Origin: Sipunculus nudus
Taxonomy: Eukaryota; Annelida; Sipuncula; Golfingiida; Sipunculidae
Reading direction: 5' to 3'
DNA length: 64,000 bases
NCBI GenBank assembly: GCA_026874595.1
Contig: CM049307.1
Span: 61,904,370-61,968,369, forward strand
Below are positions 56,201 to 59,174 of this stretch, one piece after another; positions within the stretch are counted from its first letter, which is position 1; every line of letters starts with the position of its first letter. Both the position numbers and the translations under genes were made by a program. A model generated the notes under the pieces. The model worked only from the letters and a program-made list of their open reading frames with translations. It made no database searches and was not told the DNA's origin.

Positions 56201-58922
56201 TTTTCAGTTCCCAAAAATGGTGGCCCCACCTGCATATATTCTAATATTTACAATTTCTTTTTTGTTTTTGGGACTGTCAAATGACAGCAATCATGTCAGG
56301 TTTTCAGCTGTGTTTTCATTTAGTGTCCCAAAACCTTGTGTATTTATTGATCATAAGTGGGTGCCCTACAGCAATCACCCTGTCTGTCCATTTGTTTGTC
56401 TGTCTGTCTGTCTGTCCATCCATCCATACATCCACAAATCTGTTTCTGGATGATAACTGCAGTTTGGATAGATAGATTGGCTTCAAATGTGATTTAATAT
56501 TAATGGCCCACCCCTAAAGTAAGAATCATTTTGAATTGGGGGTCATGAGGTAAAAGGTGAAGGTCGCATGACCCACATCTTTAAAAAGATTGTGGATACA
56601 TTGTTAATATTCATCCCAAACCTTCCATTTTTCACATATGGCTTATCTGCTCAAAGTGAAAGAAATCTGTATATTTTGAGGTTACCTGGTTAGAGGTTGA
56701 GGTCACTGAACTCACATTATAAAAAAGACTTTTATGAAAAATCACAATTGTGCAAGTTCAAGGATAGTAAGTTGTCAAAAAGCTCATAAAAACATCCTGA
56801 ATTCCATGACAATATCCATGACTTTTGAAAATCACCCTCTTGCTGAACTCAATAAACCACCCACTTACTGAACAAATAAACCATTCCCTACTGAATAAAT
56901 AAACCACCCACCTACTGAACAAATAAACAGCTTATTTTTAGAGGCTGATACTTCTAAATATAGATCAGCAGAAGTGCAAACAGAGTACATTTTCATTTTT
57001 AACTTGGCTGACTTTCCGGTGAAAACTACCCACCTACAGAACTCAGTAAAAAGCTTATTTTTAGATATTTGGCAATCAGCCTTTGTCGATCATCCAGCCA
57101 ACACAGTACTCATCTGGAGCATTACACTTAGAAACATTTTAACTTACCAAAAGGGAGATCCTTAAAAAATCTGCTTTGAAACTAGGTAACAAGTGACTGC
57201 CACATATATTCTTTGATTTACAGGGCATCTTTGAGCAACCTAAAAAAAGTTCTCTTGCTGTAAAATTTGATAAAAAGCTTCAGTATTTCAAATAAATAAT
57301 GCATGAGTTGCCATGATTCTAGCTTTGCATTTTGATCATGGACAATTTCGTGGTCAAGTCCGTGGAAAATTAGTATTTTCTCTCCTCAGTTTTAGGGATG
57401 GGGGCATATGGGTCAACATCTGCATGTTTTTTAGAAAAATAAATATTCTAGTTTACACATATATCCAAGTCAGCATGCAGAATTTGACTAAAATTGGGCT
57501 TTCCAATTCTTCACAAACCTTATTCTTCTGTCATACAACCTGTATATACCAGTCATGATTGGTTTCAGTCTTCACATATGTATAACCTGTCACTGAAGGA
57601 AAAACCCTGTTGACTTTGATGTCAGAAGGTAATATCAGTTATTGATAAATTCCTGTTGTGAATGTCAGGCTTATAATGTCATGCTAGTTAGCTGAGAAAA
57701 CCTATGTTTTCCGGTATAAACATATTGTTACACTTCAAAACTGCTGAAAACCGCTTTTGTTTTGGTTATTTGAAATAACCATTCCTGCATATATCTCTTC
57801 TGTACATGCAAGAAATCAGGTGCTGCATTCAGTTCTGGAGACCTCCTCTGAGACCCTTGTAGACCCTGAGACCGATCTTTCCGAAACCTGTCATAGTTAT
57901 TCCCTCAGCTATGAGGTTGCCCAGACTGAGAATTTGTGTGGCTGAGAATTTGTCTTTATTATATTTTACAGATGATTGCTGCTGATCTCTATGAAGCTTT
58001 TGAAGAAGTTGGCTTTGAAGATCTGGATAAGACTGCATCTGTTGGCAAAAGGTAAAATTTTTTATTCAAATGCCAAATAATAAGTGTGAACTGGAAGTAA
58101 ATAAATCAAACTTTTCATCAGTACTGTCTTGAAGATGCTTGTACTATTGTAGGTGTGTATGTGTATGTGTGGAGGGGTAAATAAAGTACTGGTATTCATG
58201 CCTCATATAAAAAAGAAACATCTAGTTTTACCTGGAAAGTAAACTAAAACTTTACCTCAGTCTTAATCATTACCTTATTAATGATGCTTCTTGGGACTAT
58301 GTGTGTACTATGGGGTGATTAAAAAAAATCACACCTAATAAAGGAGAATTAAATGTAGATTTCCTTGGAAAATGTGATAGTTCAGTAGTTTTGTGAATGA
58401 ATGACATCGAATATACACTTGACATAATGGAATTCAGCCTTTTCTGAATCACCACTTAATCAAAGATTCCTCTAAGAGTATGGATGACAACATTGAGTAA
58501 AGTATTCACACATATTAAAATGAAAAAAATCTGGCTCTGCTTGGGACATAGGATAATAGTTTAAAAAACACTTATAAAAACCGATTTGACTGCATTCCTC
58601 CTTTCAGAATCACCCTGAAGATGTCTTTTTAAGTGTATAATAAAATGAGTTTAACAAACATTCACACCTAAAAAAAGAAAAAGAAAATATATTGTTTTCT
58701 GAGAAAATAGGATAATACTTAATTGGGATAATAGAATTATATGTTAAGTTGTACCATTGAATTCAGCCTTTTCCATGTTTATTTATTTATTTTTGAATCC
58801 ACAGGTTCCGTGATACATACTTGGCTCATGGAGGGGGCATTCCAGCAAATGAGGTCTTCCGTCAGTTCCGTGGGAGAGATCCATCCCAGGATGCATTGTA
58901 CAACTACTATGGCCTGAGCTAA
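6520..58922 (+). CDS. Mitochondrial-type oligopeptidase A-like M3 family protein, catalytically degenerate (whole gene, 18 coding exons)
   Basis: Joined exons: 6520-6614, 12876-13039, 14134-14273, 15128-15196, 15648-15808, 16677-16781, 17021-17209, 18822-18923, 19358-19498, 35170-35266, 36335-36401, 49243-49329, 49963-50081, 51147-51351, 52121-52196, 52827-52974, 57972-58051, 58805-58922. They total 2163 nt: 720 residues plus TAA, close to bacterial OpdA (about 680) plus a presequence. The first 36 residues have many Arg/Lys and no acidic residue, as in mitochondrial presequences. Residues about 45-300 match the helical N-domain of OpdA; 300-715 match the peptidase M3 domain, including VWHPDVR, FFIDPYARPDSK.GG.WM, Y.TGEPLS and the C-terminal FRGRDPSQDAL. 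Family members are zinc peptidases that clear short peptides, but here HExxH is Y511-E-F-G-H515, the third ligand Glu is Gln541 and the substrate His is Ala638. I infer a pseudoenzyme. Complete reading frame and splice sites argue for a kept gene, not a decayed one. Confidence 0.93.
6615..8102 (+). other. Intron 1 of the M3 gene, proximal part
   Basis: No repeat or exon recognised. The intron runs to 12875 and contains the hAT-like element and the 329-bp array. Confidence 0.6.
8103..8863. mobile_element. hAT-like non-autonomous element with GGTACA-rich arms
   Basis: 761 bp in intron 1 of the M3 gene. Inverted ends CAGGGTTGGGGCCAGGTA and its degenerate counterpart ending TACCTGGTCCAAACCCTG. 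Both arms are strings of AGGTACAGGTAC. Flanks ATACCATG and ATCTATG could be a decayed 8-bp target duplication (one gap, one change). Family call is by end similarity to the two better preserved hAT elements. Confidence 0.65.
8353..8520. repeat. 69-bp tandem repeat, about 2.4 copies
   Basis: Units start at 8353, 8422 and 8491 with CAAGTSTA.T.AAAGT; the third is partial. Lies in the core of the hAT-like element at 8103-8863. Confidence 0.85.
8864..10734 (+). other. Intron 1 of the M3 gene, middle part
   Basis: Unique AT-rich sequence; nothing further that I can support. Confidence 0.55.
10735..12648. repeat. 329-bp tandem array, about six units, intron 1
   Basis: AGGTGTTATCTCATGTTGTT recurs at 10741, 11070, 11407, 11736, 12065 and 12394: period 329 bp, once 337 owing to an 8-bp insertion near 11390. 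Inner units are nearly identical; the outer ones (first and last) share variants, e.g. TTGATCTC and GAAAACTGAGC. The last unit is cut and joined to a short piece of the unit again. An 82-codon frame recurs in the units, but 329 is not a multiple of 3 and sequence identity alone explains it. Confidence 0.95.
12876..13039 (+). CDS. M3 protein exon 2
   Basis: Residues 32-87. Acceptor TTTCAG, donor GTAAGC. NPVMRFDEVPRFNVISPNAI aligns with the OpdA start region NPLL....LPPF..I....V, the first conserved block of the N-terminal domain. Confidence 0.92.
13040..14133 (+). other. Intron 2, no feature
   Basis: AT-rich, no repeat boundaries recognised. Confidence 0.6.
14134..14273 (+). CDS. M3 protein exon 3
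   Basis: Residues 87-133. Acceptor CCACAG, donor GTAAGT. FNPMEELSVPMNTAWKTAKH corresponds to the family block where helices pack over the active-site cleft (..PLE.L...L...W..V.HL). Ends in phase 0. Confidence 0.92.
14293..14555 (+). repeat. Dispersed repeat R1, copy 1 (intron 3)
   Basis: GATTTGGGTTTGTCTGTCTG, then a TGACTTTCCTAAA.ATTATC block, GGTCAGTGATTGC, and CACCAACAGGTGTC, in the same order as the copy in intron 5 at 16075. No terminal inverted repeats seen; family not recognised. Confidence 0.75.
15128..15196 (+). CDS. M3 protein exon 4
   Basis: Residues 134-156, 23 codons. Acceptor TATCAG, donor GTAAAA. IHPQIERAKNERWISEPLYN matches the family's block ...F...L..S.PIYNA. Too short to stand alone, but phase and alignment both fit. 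Confidence 0.88.
15648..15808 (+). CDS. M3 protein exon 5
   Basis: Residues 157-210. Acceptor TTTTAG, donor GTAAGG. Contains LVDMYLLEGRLNGIEL and the F...L..L..... pattern (RFVGTLKRLIDSKNHYR), matching the OpdA segment L....R.F.LSG..L....K.RF..I...L..LS..F. Confidence 0.9.
16075..16349 (+). repeat. Dispersed repeat R1, copy 2 (intron 5)
   Basis: Same order of blocks and same strand as the copy at 14293, roughly 75-80 percent alike by eye. Not a segmental duplication, since flanks differ. Confidence 0.75.
16677..16781 (+). CDS. M3 protein exon 6
   Basis: Residues 210-245. Acceptor TTTCAG, donor GTAAGT. SHTIEDTALIRSMPKSLVEQ corresponds to the family's ...I.D...L.GLP......A, at the expected distance from exon 5. 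Confidence 0.9.
17021..17209 (+). CDS. M3 protein exon 7
   Basis: Residues 245-308. Acceptor TTACAG, donor GTATCC. GPWKVSLQPQVYSQFMEYC then RLLRWNLWQAYQNRAS match the W..TLD.P.Y.P.M.....R.LR...Y.AY..RAS block that opens the M3 peptidase domain. Confidence 0.93.
17258..18115. repeat. Degenerate ~35-bp minisatellite, intron 7
   Basis: About 25 imperfect units of the form ACACCTTTCTATTATACACACCTCTCTATTAAGG with unit length drifting between 33 and 37 bp. Much more diverged between units than the 41-bp array in intron 11, suggesting an older array. Confidence 0.9.
18653..18745 (+). repeat. 5' fragment of dispersed family A (intron 7)
   Basis: Begins with the hairpin AGCTCAGCTGACT-ATA-AGTCATCTGAGCT followed by a GTGGTCC...TCTGTC segment; stops after TGGCACG, 77 bp before exon 8. 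Same head as the copy at 59181. Confidence 0.7.
18822..18923 (+). CDS. M3 protein exon 8
   Basis: Residues 308-342. Acceptor TTACAG, donor GTAACA. VAHLLGYENFAEMSMETKMA matches the family hallmark LR...A.LLGY.NYAE.S...KMA. Confidence 0.94.
19358..19498 (+). CDS. M3 protein exon 9
   Basis: Residues 342-389. Donor GTATGA. PLELWDVPFWRRRERDHLYG matches the L..WD..F....... block. Two AG acceptors lie 16 nt apart: the upstream one (19340-19341) has the better pyrimidine tract but gives an in-frame TAG after five codons; the downstream one (19356-19357) keeps the frame and is used in this model. Confidence 0.85.
19610..20303 (+). repeat. Family A dispersed repeat, 5'-truncated copy (intron 9)
   Basis: Aligns along most of its length with 59310-59790 (blocks TAATATCAAAACCA, ATGTACAT.CCAGAAAT, AATATAACTTTATT, GTATACCCAAAATTA) and ends with the family 3' terminus CCCATGGGTCCCTTGTT. 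A CA/TA microsatellite is embedded near the 3' end. Confidence 0.75.
20183..20231. repeat. (CA)n(TA)n microsatellite
   Basis: About ten CA followed by about thirteen TA units. Confidence 0.95.
20304..21257 (+). other. Intron 9 part with a CpG-containing patch
   Basis: About 20640-20850 is richer in GC and CpG (GCGCGGG, GGGCGG, GGCGGA twice, GTCGCTTGTCGAC) than the surroundings. No gene or transposon signature could be attached to it. Confidence 0.4.
21258..22596 (+). repeat. Family B dispersed repeat with AGGTCA-rich modules (intron 9)
   Basis: Starts with a near-perfect hairpin AGCTCAGCTGACT-A-AGTCAGCTGAGGT and ends GACCCATGGCTCCTTAGTT, so both ends are shared with family A. The interior is different: roughly 200-260 bp modules with AGATGATAACTCCAG, TTCAAACTTGATTTA, CCACCACTAAAG and AGGTCAAGGTCACAGG. 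Related copies at 50208 and 55878. Confidence 0.75.
22745..22828. repeat. 17-bp tandem repeat next to a transposon-like end
   Basis: GACTTAAGACCACCTGT repeats about four times, followed at 22845-22874 by AGGTGGTCTTAACTCTCAGG and TTTTACTGTA, which look like the inverted end of a TA-flanked element. No matching left end was found. Confidence 0.6.
23524..24207. mobile_element. TA-flanked terminal-inverted-repeat element, pogo/Tc1-mariner type (intron 9)
   Basis: 684 bp, ends CATTAGAGTGCTGTTTTT and AAAAAGCGCTCTACTG, with TA on both sides (23522-23523, 24208-24209). Non-coding. The end sequence resembles Tigger/pogo termini; class assignment is by eye. Confidence 0.72.
24210..26410. other. Intron 9 part, no gene
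   Basis: Only the C16 run at 24616 stands out. A 103-codon open frame at 25780-26091 shows no family pattern. Confidence 0.55.
24616..24631 (+). repeat. (C)16 homopolymer
   Basis: Sixteen C in a row; length may be unreliable. Confidence 0.9.
26411..26716. mobile_element. Small terminal-inverted-repeat element (MITE), 306 bp
   Basis: Left end AAGGCC...AAAAAGGTATGCTTCTCAGGC and right end GCCTGAGAATCATACC...GCCT form inverted repeats of about 30 bp with A-tract length differences. The interior is AT-rich and partly self-complementary (AAATTTTTAT and ATAAAATTT-like blocks). Lies about 350 bp downstream of the GPCR stop. Confidence 0.7.
26984..26989 (-). terminator. Candidate poly(A) signal of the GPCR gene
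   Basis: AATAAA on the minus strand about 78 bp past the GPCR stop codon. Correct spacing for a short 3' UTR; use not shown. Confidence 0.35.
27067..29280 (-). CDS. Orphan class A (rhodopsin-like) GPCR with very long third intracellular loop, intronless
   Basis: A 737-residue seven-helix receptor, plasma membrane. Helices by eye: TM1 about 16-41, TM2 54-79, TM3 92-114, TM4 130-153, TM5 184-208, TM6 655-681, TM7 690-713. N-glycosylation sites at Asn12, Asn168 and Asn177. NPILY (706-710) at the end of TM7 and P6.50 in TM6 place it in class A. Loop 3 spans about residues 209-655 and holds a very basic patch (CHHKKSRKKHRKDHKR), as in receptors that bind scaffolds there. Unusual: Ser60 where Asp2.50 is expected, LRL in place of DRY, Thr in place of Trp6.48, and no Cys pair linking TM3 to extracellular loop 2. 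Ligand and subfamily not recognised. It lies wholly within intron 9 of the M3 gene on the opposite strand. The ATG chosen is the first in frame and gives a short extracellular tail, normal for the class. Confidence 0.88.
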   Translation of the reverse strand: MSPSMNTPYNANVTHFLAIAIDILVCVCGVISNVGALRDVLQWKALKKKYTGTINLCLSSLLLCSIGAPLHIAVSLEFILGKSHEALEILAETIHQYLQCVMWVSLIIVMCLRLRTAWRLAFQPPVRQHVLLQICVTWISPLAVVLYMVIVILHEKKTNPYFLQVGGNSTSLVTWINTTPALLVQDTVCILTVLLLMFICYVSILILMHRRAKLILPLKGAVSAMQQRSNRLQNQDIHCNSRSKAKVSTAWVSKSNIDISKIQTENNMRKIEAKNETLRLQNMSTSTMSLPEAVDVMTDKNVTSFPAQLDVKTEMAETQQPVSFSRSLLSPKNTLNSEQVDKNCTPTGTPYCHGCQQTEQHKVTKLRQKSFHYNGSSDSIPYSDNLSEPLNPLRHTRKSADQIWHTADLDSFSLHDGSSPNPPHFLRSIKSCHHKKSRKKHRKDHKRPKSQLKGMSSSQSISLNTSSNVTHGTFDVSSSGQVKKSSCYCSQLNSIGHKTSGLIRANTESEVDFGTHGKGLTIEDGVKLHQPSVTSNDLSESSFNNSVPHTSKIYKRRPSIRRSRTFSHILDQYMLENLNHDTHERYFSKEDLTITVKDTNILPTTNNETSFSQLTNENIKQEPEKTETSISDENTGMSKNSVQYTFKSHNHLLVAMKRTVVLFAAFMVSTLPLCGLQISYLLSHSVHIEAYLPPAKAFSYSIGVVNPILYIYQNMGLQQDIRKMKLQQQGSNARESS
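29281..30589. other. 5' flank of the GPCR gene within intron 9
   Basis: The GPCR promoter and 5' UTR should lie here on the minus strand. No TATA box, CpG island or other clear signal was recognised. Confidence 0.45.
30590..30810 (+). repeat. Diverged piece of a family A-like 3' region (intron 9)
   Basis: TTATGTTAATAATTATACTT, GCTCATGTCCATTATTCTTT and a terminal CAGCTGAGCCCTTGTT resemble 35905-36191 in the same order. Low identity; extent uncertain. Confidence 0.4.
32005..32735. repeat. Dispersed repeat with short inverted ends (intron 9)
   Basis: AGCCCTCAACC near the left end and GGCTGAGGGCT near the right end are inverted. Between them two similar halves occur in tandem: each has GGATAT.TC.., AAATGTC..TCAAGTTTGAAG, GGTGACCTTGAC and TTTCTCAGGAACCA. 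Looks like a two-module non-coding element; family unknown. Confidence 0.55.
32960..33628 (-). pseudogene. LINE reverse transcriptase 3' fragment, decayed
   Basis: On the minus strand, from about 33600 down: KPDLDYRLEVQRFVK, then INGQMVENIREFKYLGTLID, then NVANICKKASIRLFFLRKLN and IIMELFYMSVIQSA, then RLRSIPRPTARY...SIKILNN near 33030. This is the order seen at the C-terminus of jockey/RTE-like LINE polymerases (thumb and tail). In-frame stops (e.g. after TLID) and a frame change between pieces show it is dead. A further GVP-type RT motif is faintly readable near 34390-34405, beyond the transposon at 33631-34366, which may have inserted into the LINE. Confidence 0.78.
33631..34366. mobile_element. 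TA-flanked terminal-inverted-repeat element (Tc1/mariner type), 736 bp
   Basis: Ends CAGTCCAACCTGTCT and AGACAGGTTCGACTG with TA on each side (33629-33630, 34367-34368). Subterminal ACGACCAC / TATTACGACCAC repeats on both sides. No transposase. It abuts the LINE fragment at 32960-33628. Confidence 0.82.
34997..35018. repeat. (TG)11 microsatellite
   Basis: Eleven TG units, 150 bp before exon 10. Confidence 0.95.
35170..35266 (+). CDS. M3 protein exon 10
   Basis: Residues 389-421, after a 15.7-kb intron that contains the GPCR gene. Acceptor TTGTAG, donor GTAAGT. SEYFPLQSVLDGLFSLCDKL matches the family's L.PYFPL..V..GLF....KLF.I. Ends in phase 0, 29 bp before a small transposon. Confidence 0.93.
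35296..35884. mobile_element. MITE with ~36-bp terminal inverted repeats and CRE cluster, intron 10
   Basis: 589 bp. TATAGTCCGTCCCAGTACC at the left is the inverse of the right end GGTACTGGGACGGACTATA, and the match runs on for about 36 bp with one change. Starts 30 bp after exon 10. The centre has four CRE-like sites: TGACGTCA at 35577-35584 and 35628-35635, AGACGTCA at 35588-35595, CACGTCAC at 35609-35616. No coding capacity. Confidence 0.85.
35890..36191 (+). repeat. Family A-like 3' end (intron 10)
   Basis: AT-rich stretch ending CAGCTGAGCACAGTGACCCA...TTCCTTGTT, the 3' terminus shared by families A and B. It directly follows the CRE-bearing MITE. Confidence 0.5.
36335..36401 (+). CDS. 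M3 protein exon 11
   Basis: Residues 422-444. Acceptor CTTCACAG, donor GTATGA. AVWHPDVRYYKITDPK matches VWHPDVRF.... of bacterial OpdA almost exactly. Followed by the 12.8-kb intron that holds the 41-bp minisatellite. Confidence 0.93.
36491..36774 (+). mobile_element. Helitron-like short element (intron 11)
   Basis: 3' end has a hairpin TGCATT-CATTAA-AATGCA (36748-36765), then GATTT, then CTAG followed by T, which fits the Helitron 3' rule. The left end is less sure: TCAATTTTTTGCCTCCGCC at 36491 is a candidate TC start. Confidence 0.5.
37209..43668. repeat. 41-bp minisatellite, about 158 units, intron 11
   Basis: Unit ACTCATTGATCTCAACATTA followed by AGTAGGCCTGACCCTCCCCCT, 41 bp, over 6.46 kb. 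Variant positions recur in ordered series: GATCTC/GACCTC, GGCCTGACC/GACCTGACC/GGCCTCATC/GGCCTGGCCATC/GGCCTGTTC. Larger blocks are duplicated: a 985-bp block (24 units) at 37561 and 38546, and a 410-bp block (10 units) at 39001 and 39411. The first and last units are the most diverged, as expected for unequal exchange. The unit is not a multiple of 3 and long frames are absent or accidental. Confidence 0.98.
43733..44236. mobile_element. 504-bp element with 12-bp perfect inverted ends and three AAGGTCA hairpin modules
   Basis: ATGTCTCCCCTC (43733-43744) and GAGGGGAGACAT (44225-44236) are exact inverses. Between them three modules each carry TGACCTTGACCTTCATCTT followed by AAGGTCA, which folds into a 7-9-bp stem, plus a TTGAACCA.T.AACATTT block. 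Sits only 64 bp after the minisatellite. Family not recognised; target duplication not evident. Confidence 0.65.
44237..47853 (+). other. Distal intron 11, repeat remnants
   Basis: At 44790-45165 the word GTCTTAAA or close variants recurs many times on both sides of a unique core, suggesting an old inverted or tandem element. The rest is unique apart from the local duplication at 45958-46235. No exon recognised. Confidence 0.45.
45958..46235. repeat. Local duplication, two copies
   Basis: TAACCTGTG.AA.CCAAG and, further on, GTTAGCTGTTGTTAGAAAGT...TTTATGTCAAGTAACA each occur twice (45958/46066 and 45992/46169). The second copy has about 69 extra bases between the two blocks. Confidence 0.8.
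47854..49136 (+). mobile_element. Helitron-like non-autonomous element, copy 1 (intron 11)
   Basis: Starts TCTGGAGATACTATGG; ends with hairpin GGCACC-TGC-GGTGCC (49109-49123), nine bases, then CTAG followed by T. The interior has three modules of about 327-344 bp, each with the palindrome GGTGGCGCCACC (from 48160, 48487, 48831), GAGCATAATAAGTCAAAAAC and a GGTCATGACC palindrome followed by TGACCTTGACCTT-like half-sites. The base before the TC start is G, not the A expected for a Helitron target, so the left border is less certain. Confidence 0.68.
49243..49329 (+). CDS. M3 protein exon 12
   Basis: Residues 444-473. Acceptor ACACAG, donor GTAGGG. IAGFFIDPYARPDSKMGGTW matches the strongly conserved I..FY.D.Y.R..K.GGAWM block next to the zinc site. 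Confidence 0.94.
49330..49962 (+). other. Intron 12, no feature
   Basis: Unique AT-rich sequence between two exons; nothing recognised. Confidence 0.7.
49963..50081 (+). CDS. M3 protein exon 13, first half of the zinc motif (altered)
   Basis: Residues 473-512. Acceptor TTACAG, donor GTGAGA. MNTFPVSYLNLSINPP matches PVA.L..N...P...KPALL. It ends ...ALFYE, where active members have LFHE: the first zinc-ligand His of HExxH is Tyr511, while the catalytic Glu512 is kept. TAT is clear in the sequence. Confidence 0.93.
50208..50830 (+). repeat. Family B internal modules (intron 13)
   Basis: Two and a half modules related to 21258-22596 and 55878-56790. Holds AGGTCA-A-AGGTCA-AGGTCA at 50373-50391, a perfect DR1 plus an abutting third half-site, and AGGTCAAAGGTCG near 50517. 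Head and tail of the family are missing. Confidence 0.7.
51147..51351 (+). CDS. M3 protein exon 14, second half of the zinc motif (altered)
   Basis: Residues 513-581. Acceptor TTACAG, donor GTCAGC. Begins FGHGLQQML, keeping the second zinc His (515). Gap-free alignment to WDAVELPSQFMEN gives W537-D-T-L-Q541-V-C-S-V-L-M: the third zinc ligand Glu is Gln541 and the conserved PSQF.EN pocket is gone. HYSTGEPLSDE then agrees well with HY.TGE.LP.E. Confidence 0.94.
51352..52120 (+). other. Intron 14, no feature
   Basis: AT-rich with short T tracts before exon 15. Nothing recognised. Confidence 0.6.
52121..52196 (+). CDS. M3 protein exon 15
   Basis: Residues 581-606. Acceptor TTACAG, donor GTATGT. 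FSSYDMMKQLYFSAYDMEIY matches F......LRQL.FA..D..LH of active members. Confidence 0.93.
52827..52974 (+). CDS. M3 protein exon 16, substrate-binding loop (altered)
   Basis: Residues 606-655. Acceptor TTTCAG, donor GTAAGA. TAIFSDQYPAAYYSFKWAE aligns to SHIFAGGYAAGYYSYKWAE: His becomes Ala638, the Gly-Gly of the flexible loop becomes Asp642-Gln643 and the last Tyr becomes Phe651; Tyr644 and Tyr648 are kept. Confidence 0.94.
53293..54477. mobile_element. TA-flanked terminal-inverted-repeat element, 1185 bp, intron 16
   Basis: CCGTAAAATCTGTGAAATTT at the left mirrors AAATTTCACAGATTTTATGG at the right; the match covers about 25 bp with one change, and TA flanks each side (53291-53292, 54478-54479). 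Inside, a block of about 150 bp is present twice in direct order (53660-53800 and 53980-54125: GACGT.CATGAAGTTT.ACGG, GGATAATCAG, ATTAACTC). No transposase frame. Confidence 0.82.
54962..55636 (+). mobile_element. Helitron-like non-autonomous element, copy 2 (intron 16)
   Basis: Starts TCGGGGGATACTATG and ends hairpin GGCACC-TGC-GGTGCC (55609-55623), nine bases, CTAG, then T, as in the copy at 47854. Only about one and a half internal modules remain. A piece of a third 5' end lies at 53107-53160 (GATACTATGTTTTTGACC). Confidence 0.68.
55878..56790 (+). repeat. Family B dispersed repeat (intron 16)
   Basis: Head GCTCAGCTGACTG...TCAACTGAGGTATAGGAATGG matches that at 21258, followed by the same TAGCAGGGCACAAAT, GTGTCCCAAAACCT and TCTGTCTGTCTGTC blocks and at least one AGGTCA module. 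It begins about 240 bp after a Helitron-like element. The 3' terminus is not clear. Confidence 0.7.
56791..57971 (+). other. Rest of intron 16, no gene
   Basis: A short tandem (ACTGAACAAATAAACCACCC, about three units) at 56850-56935 and possible remnants of repeat families. No exon or gene recognised. Confidence 0.6.
57972..58051 (+). CDS. M3 protein exon 17
   Basis: Residues 656-682. Acceptor TTTTACAG, donor GTAAAA. MIAADLYEAFEEVGFEDLDK matches the VL.AD.F.AFEE.G block near the C-terminus. Confidence 0.92.
58805..58922 (+). CDS. M3 protein exon 18, C-terminus and stop
   Basis: Residues 682-720 and TAA. Acceptor CCACAG. RFRDTYLAHGGG then FRQFRGRDPSQDALYNYYGL match the family's C-terminal R.. 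I L..GG....  F..FRGR.P..DALL...G, so the protein ends where the family ends. I did not find a clear nearby AATAAA in the 3' flank. Confidence 0.95.
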
Positions 58923-59174
58923 TGGCAACTTAATACACTTGAATACTGTTTAGCACAAACTAAATGTTGCTTACCTCAGCCTAACAAGGAACAAACTACA
59001 TCCCTGGTACACTTAATAGAACATGGGTCATATTGTGAGATGTAAGTTGGCTGTGTCAAATGACTTGTGAAGGTCATACAAAAATGAGGTGAATCATGAT
59101 CTAATAATAGGCACAGGAATAGGATTACTTGAACTATGGAGCATAAATGTGTATACTGATGAACACCAACCCTG